A stretch of 64,000 nucleotides of DNA from Paraconexibacter antarcticus (lineage in GTDB: Bacteria; Actinomycetota; Thermoleophilia; Solirubrobacterales; Solirubrobacteraceae): contig NZ_CP098502.1 in the NCBI RefSeq assembly GCF_024220175.1, positions 3,414,514 to 3,478,513 of the forward strand. The letters run 5' to 3'. Position 1 is the first letter of the stretch, and each line of letters starts with the position of its first letter. Below are positions 60,842-64,000 of the stretch, piece by piece. The notes beneath the pieces are model-generated. The model saw only the letters and a program-made list of their open reading frames with translations. It did not search any database and was not told where the DNA came from. Both the position numbers and the translations under genes were made by a program.

Positions 60842-62250
60842 AACCGGTCACCTCCATCCGGACCGGGCGCCGCGCCGCGGCGCCCGCGCTCGCGCTCGTC
60901 CTCGCCGCGATCCTCCTCGGGGCGGGCCTCGGCCGGCCGGCGCTCGCGGACGCGTCCCGCACGCAGCGCACCCTGTTCGAGGCCCCGCGGGAGCTCCTCG
61001 GGCCCGACCAGGCGCTCCGCACCCGCACGCTCGCCGAGCTCCGCTCCCTCGGGGTCCGCGACCTGCGGATCGTCCTGTACTGGAAGGACGTCGCCCCGGA
61101 CCCCGGCAGCCGCAGCGTGCCCGGCTTCCACGAGCGCGACCCCGCCGCCTACGACTGGGGCCATTACGCGCCGGCGATCGACCAGGCGGCCGCCGCCGGC
61201 CTCCGGGTGCTGCTGACCGTCACCGGCCCGGTCCCCCGCTGGGCGACGGCCGCCCGCCGCGACCAGGTCACGCGGCCAAGCCCCCAGCACTACCAGCGGT
61301 TCTTCGAGGCCGTCGCCCGCCGCTTCGGCGCCGAGGTCGACCGCTTCTCCGTCTGGAACGAGCCGAACCACCCCGCGTTCCTCATGCCGCAGTTCGTCCA
61401 CGGCCACGCGGCGTCCGGCGCGATCTATCGCCGGCTGTACGTCGCGGCGCGCCGCGGCCTGAAGGCGGCCGGGCGCTCCCGGCAGCCGCTGCTCTTCGGC
61501 GAGACGGCCCCCCGTGGCACCTCCCACGTCGTCGCGCCGCTGCGGTTCCTGCGCCAGGCGCTCTGCCTCACGAGCGCCTACCACCGGCGACGCTCCTGCC
61601 GACGCCTCTCGGTGACCGCGGTCGCGCACCACCCGTACACGACGAAGGCCGGCCCGTCGTTCGTCCCGCCTGACCGCGACGACGTGACGATCGGGGTGCT
61701 GCACCGCCTGAGCACGTTCCTCGCGCGCGCCGAGCGCGCCCGCGCCCTCACGCCGGGCACCCGGATCGCGCTCACCGAGTTCGGCATCCAGTCCCGGCCC
61801 GACCCGTACGTGGGGGTCTCCCTCACCCGCCAGGCCGCCTACCGCGCGCGGAGCGAGCAGCTCGCCTACGAGCAGCCGCGCGTGGACACCTTCGCGCAGT
61901 ACCTGCTGCGCGACGACGACCCCCGGCCCGGGCCCGCCGCGTCCCGGTACTCGGGCTTCGAGTCCGGGCTGCGGACCTCCGCCGGCGCGGCGAAGCCGGC
62001 GTACGCCGGGTTCCGCCTCCCGCTCGTCGCGCGCCGCTCGGGCCGGGGTCTCGTCTCCCTCTGGGGCCTCGTCCGGCCCGCCGCCGCGGCGACGACGGTG
62101 ACGATCGACGTCCTCGACCGCGGCGAGCATCAGTGGCACACGCTCAAGCACGTGCGGACGTCCTCGCGCGGGTGGTGGCGGAGCCGGACCCGGCGCACGG
62201 CCGGCCGCCGGTACCGCGTGCGCTGGACCGATCAGGCCGGCGTCACGTGA
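60838..62250 (+). CDS. Second secreted glycoside-hydrolase-like protein
   Basis: A 470-residue secreted protein (signal peptide cleavage near ALA-D). The barrel holds VWNEPNHPAFL (acid/base Glu) and ALTEFGIQ (nucleophile Glu), the same pair as the upstream gene, and TVTGPVPRWA. The last about 80 residues (VSLWGLVRPAAAATTVTIDVL onwards) form a beta-rich appended domain. GTG 60838 overlaps the stop of the preceding gene. The two probably act together on one extracellular polysaccharide. Confidence 0.75.
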   Translation: MKPVTSIRTGRRAAAPALALVLAAILLGAGLGRPALADASRTQRTLFEAPRELLGPDQALRTRTLAELRSLGVRDLRIVLYWKDVAPDPGSRSVPGFHERDPAAYDWGHYAPAIDQAAAAGLRVLLTVTGPVPRWATAARRDQVTRPSPQHYQRFFEAVARRFGAEVDRFSVWNEPNHPAFLMPQFVHGHAASGAIYRRLYVAARRGLKAAGRSRQPLLFGETAPRGTSHVVAPLRFLRQALCLTSAYHRRRSCRRLSVTAVAHHPYTTKAGPSFVPPDRDDVTIGVLHRLSTFLARAERARALTPGTRIALTEFGIQSRPDPYVGVSLTRQAAYRARSEQLAYEQPRVDTFAQYLLRDDDPRPGPAASRYSGFESGLRTSAGAAKPAYAGFRLPLVARRSGRGLVSLWGLVRPAAAATTVTIDVLDRGEHQWHTLKHVRTSSRGWWRSRTRRTAGRRYRVRWTDQAGVT

Positions 62251-62412
62251 GCCAGCCCGCGCACGGTGCCGCACGGCTGAGGCCGGCCCGCCCGGCGGCG
62301 CGGCCGGGTGTGGGACGCTCCCGCCCCGGCGCCGATGAGTTCGGCCTCGCGGCCGCCGTCCTCACCGCGACCGCCAGGCGTCCCCGGGCCGCCACCTCGA
62401 CCAGGAGCACCA

Positions 62413-62976
62413 ATGACCAGGATCATCGTCACCGCATTCGTCTCCGCCGACGGCGTCATGGAGGCGCCCGGCGGCGAGGCCGGCTATCGCAACGCCGGCT
62501 GGACCTTCAAGGACGTCGAGTTCGATCCCGCGGCGTACGAGCTGAAGGGACGCGAGCAGGAGGAGGCCGGCGGGCTGCTCCTCGGCCGCCACAGCTACGA
62601 GGCGTTCGCGCCGGTCTGGCCGACGATGGACGACTTCGCCCGCTACAACGCGCTGCCGCGGTACGTCGTCTCGCGCACGCTCGAGGCCGAGGACGACCGC
62701 TGGCCGGCCACGATCCTCCGCTCGCTCGACGAGGTCGCGGCGCTGAAGGCGCAGGACGGGCCGCCGCTGCTCGTCCACGGCAGCGCGGAGCTCGGCGCCG
62801 CGCTCGCCGACGCCGGGCTCGTCGACCGGTACCACCTGCTCGTCTTCCCGCTCCTCCTCGGCGCCGGCAAGCGGCTGTTCAGCGCCGCGGACAAGGACAC
62901 CGAGCGCCTCGCCCTCGTCGAGCACGACGTGTACGGGAACGGCGTGATGAAGCAGGTCTGGGACGTCGTCCGCTAG
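62413..62976 (+). CDS. RibD C-terminal/dihydrofolate-reductase-like protein
   Basis: A 187-residue reductase-fold protein with MTRIIVTAFVSADGVMEAPGG at its start, GGLLLGRHSYEAFAPVWP, LLVHGSAELGAALADAGLVDRYHLLVFPLLLGAGKRLF, as in YwjB/RibD-C proteins. The ATG follows AGGAG. It ends exactly where an IS630 element begins; the TAG stop may be created by the insertion. The substrate is unknown; such proteins are not genuine folate enzymes. Confidence 0.85.
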   Translation: MTRIIVTAFVSADGVMEAPGGEAGYRNAGWTFKDVEFDPAAYELKGREQEEAGGLLLGRHSYEAFAPVWPTMDDFARYNALPRYVVSRTLEAEDDRWPATILRSLDEVAALKAQDGPPLLVHGSAELGAALADAGLVDRYHLLVFPLLLGAGKRLFSAADKDTERLALVEHDVYGNGVMKQVWDVVR

Positions 62977-64000
62977 TGTTCTGATCGGTTAGTTTCGTTG
63001 CAGCGGATGGCGATGGATTCGAGGATCTCGTCGCTGCTCTTGGTCCAGGTGAACGGTTTGGGGTCCTCGTTCCAGGTCGCGACCCAGTTGGTGATGTCCA
63101 TGTTCAGCTTGCGAACTGAGCGATGAGCTGAGCGCTGCAGCAGCTTGCGGGTCAGCTCGGCAAACCAGCGCTCGACGAGGTTGATCCAGCTGCTGCTGGT
63201 CGGGGTGAAGTGCAGCACGAACCGGGGGTGCGCTTTGAGCCAGCGCTGGATTGCCGGGGTCTTGTGCGTGCTGCTGTTGTCGAGGACCAGGTGCACGTCC
63301 AGGTCGGCCGGGACGGCCTTGTCGATGCGCTGAAGGAACTTCTTGAACTCGACGGCGCGGTGGCGCTGGTGCAGTGCGCTGATGACCTGCCCGCTTCTCA
63401 CGTCCAGCGCGGCGTAGAGGCTTGAGGTCCCGAAGCGCTTGTAGTCGTGGGTCACGCGCTCAGGGGTCCCGGGGCGCATCGGCAGGATCGGGGCGGTGCG
63501 GTCCAGTGCCTGGATCTGGGACTTCTCATCAACGCACAGCACGACAGCTCTTTCGGGCGGGTTGAGGTAGAGGCCGACGACGTCGTGGACCTTGTCGACG
63601 AACAACGGATCCTTGGACAGCTTCCACTTCTCCTGGCGGTGCGGCTGCAACCCGTACGCGTGCCAGATCCGCAGGACCGCGTTCTGCGTCAGGCCGGCCT
63701 CCTTGGCCATCGACCGCGTCGACCAGTGCGTGGCGTCCTTGGGCGTGGACTCCAAAGTCTTGACCACCACCGCCTCCACATCCTCATCGGTGATCGTCCG
63801 CGGGCGCCCCGGACACGGCTCATCCAGCAGCCCGTCCACGCGCCGCTCGACAAACCTGTTGCGCCACCGCGTGACCGTCGGCCGGCTCACACGCAACCGC
63901 TGCGCGATCTCCGTGTTCGTCCGCCCGGCCGCCGCCTCCAACACGATCTGTGAGCGCTGCGCCAACCCCCGGGCGCTCTTGCGGCGCCGCGCGAAGCCCT
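62973..64000 (-). CDS. IS630-family DDE transposase, 5' end outside window
   Basis: The minus-strand frame is open to the right edge (residues RRRKSARG precede the TTG at 63965), so the start is outside. It has an N-terminal helix-turn-helix (TNTEIAQRLRVSRPTVTRWRNRF) and a DDE catalytic core; numbering from the TTG: D146 (CVDEKSQIQ), D229 (LVLDNSSTH) and E265 (NLVERWFAE). It transposes into TA targets. The stop overlaps the reductase stop region. Confidence 0.9.
   Translation of the reverse strand, partial: GFARRRKSARGLAQRSQIVLEAAAGRTNTEIAQRLRVSRPTVTRWRNRFVERRVDGLLDEPCPGRPRTITDEDVEAVVVKTLESTPKDATHWSTRSMAKEAGLTQNAVLRIWHAYGLQPHRQEKWKLSKDPLFVDKVHDVVGLYLNPPERAVVLCVDEKSQIQALDRTAPILPMRPGTPERVTHDYKRFGTSSLYAALDVRSGQVISALHQRHRAVEFKKFLQRIDKAVPADLDVHLVLDNSSTHKTPAIQRWLKAHPRFVLHFTPTSSSWINLVERWFAELTRKLLQRSAHRSVRKLNMDITNWVATWNEDPKPFTWTKSSDEILESIAIRCNETNRSEH
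62974..64000 (-). mobile_element. IS630-family insertion, right part outside window
   Basis: The left end begins at about 62974 (CTAG, then TGTTCTGATCGG), and the element continues beyond the window. The TA of the CTAG is the expected IS630 target. The other end cannot be seen. Confidence 0.75.

Noticed and set aside
1..64000. CRISPR array or cas genes
   Set aside because: No regularly spaced repeats with unique spacers, and no Cas-like protein, are seen.

Overview
The window is very GC-rich, mostly coding DNA from a high-GC actinobacterium. I infer a member of the Thermoleophilia/Solirubrobacterales type from gene content: two divergent PstSCAB systems, secreted proteins with the ADRLDG-type motif, RTX-like proteins, paired secreted TIM-barrel proteins and c-di-GMP riboswitches. 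This is inference; no rRNA or other phylogenetic marker is present. I see no complete tRNA, no rRNA and no CRISPR array.

Layout. 1-1290: truncated IS701-type insertion sequence. 1317-5436: a c-di-GMP island with two GEMM-I riboswitches flanking an EAL-GAF phosphodiesterase, a riboswitch-controlled secreted protein, and a sigma factor fused to an anti-sigma zinc finger, a membrane segment and a Thr/Pro-rich tail. 5646-7595: two methyltransferases, the first broken by an amber codon. 7733-9973: integrated-element remnant (HicB/ribbon-helix-helix antitoxin-like genes, frameshifted tyrosine integrase, arm-like repeats, tRNA 3'-end-like sequence, terminator). 10060-14129: arsenic operon (ArsR, GAPDH, ArsJ, frameshifted ACR3). 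14131-27721: phosphate region with PAP2 phosphatase, phoU-pstBACS, a receiver-less OmpR-type regulator, a DUF47 protein, a second pstSCAB set, two zinc-ribbon proteins and a zinc-ribbon phosphoesterase, with 11-bp phased PHO-like boxes at five places. 27805-33698: reactive-sulfur cluster (TauE, rhodaneses, rhodanese/persulfide-dioxygenase fusion, ArsR repressor, DUF2892 protein, MMPL transporter) with TGTAC-N4-GTACA operators. 33695-41700: Tat-exported ferritin-like protein, CrtI-like oxidoreductase, and a molybdenum/tungsten formate dehydrogenase (alpha, 4Fe-4S beta, NrfD-type gamma). 41991-50000: membrane protein plus MMPL transporter, acetate permease, Crp-like regulator, LuxR remnant, TetR. 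50040-57104: M23 peptidase, IS110 element with a 403-bp tandem duplication, small secreted protein, RsbW-like ATPase, RTX protein, ClC antiporter, second Crp-like regulator. 57171-64000: secreted protein, NarL-type two-component pair, two secreted glycosidase-like proteins, RibD/DHFR-like reductase, IS630 element running off the window.

How the genes work together. The phosphate block forms a plausible Pho regulon; the sulfur block is a repressor-operator regulon for persulfide and sulfite detoxification; the arsenic operon handles arsenate by making and exporting 1-arseno-3-phosphoglycerate and arsenite by ACR3. Many genes start at a GTG/ATG exactly 7 nt after a TAnnnT -10 hexamer, which suggests widespread leaderless transcription.

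Quality warning. About ten genes carry single frameshifts, several inside runs of 4 to 8 G or C. Many of these may be sequencing indels rather than true pseudogenes, so calls of pseudogene below mean 'disrupted as given'.
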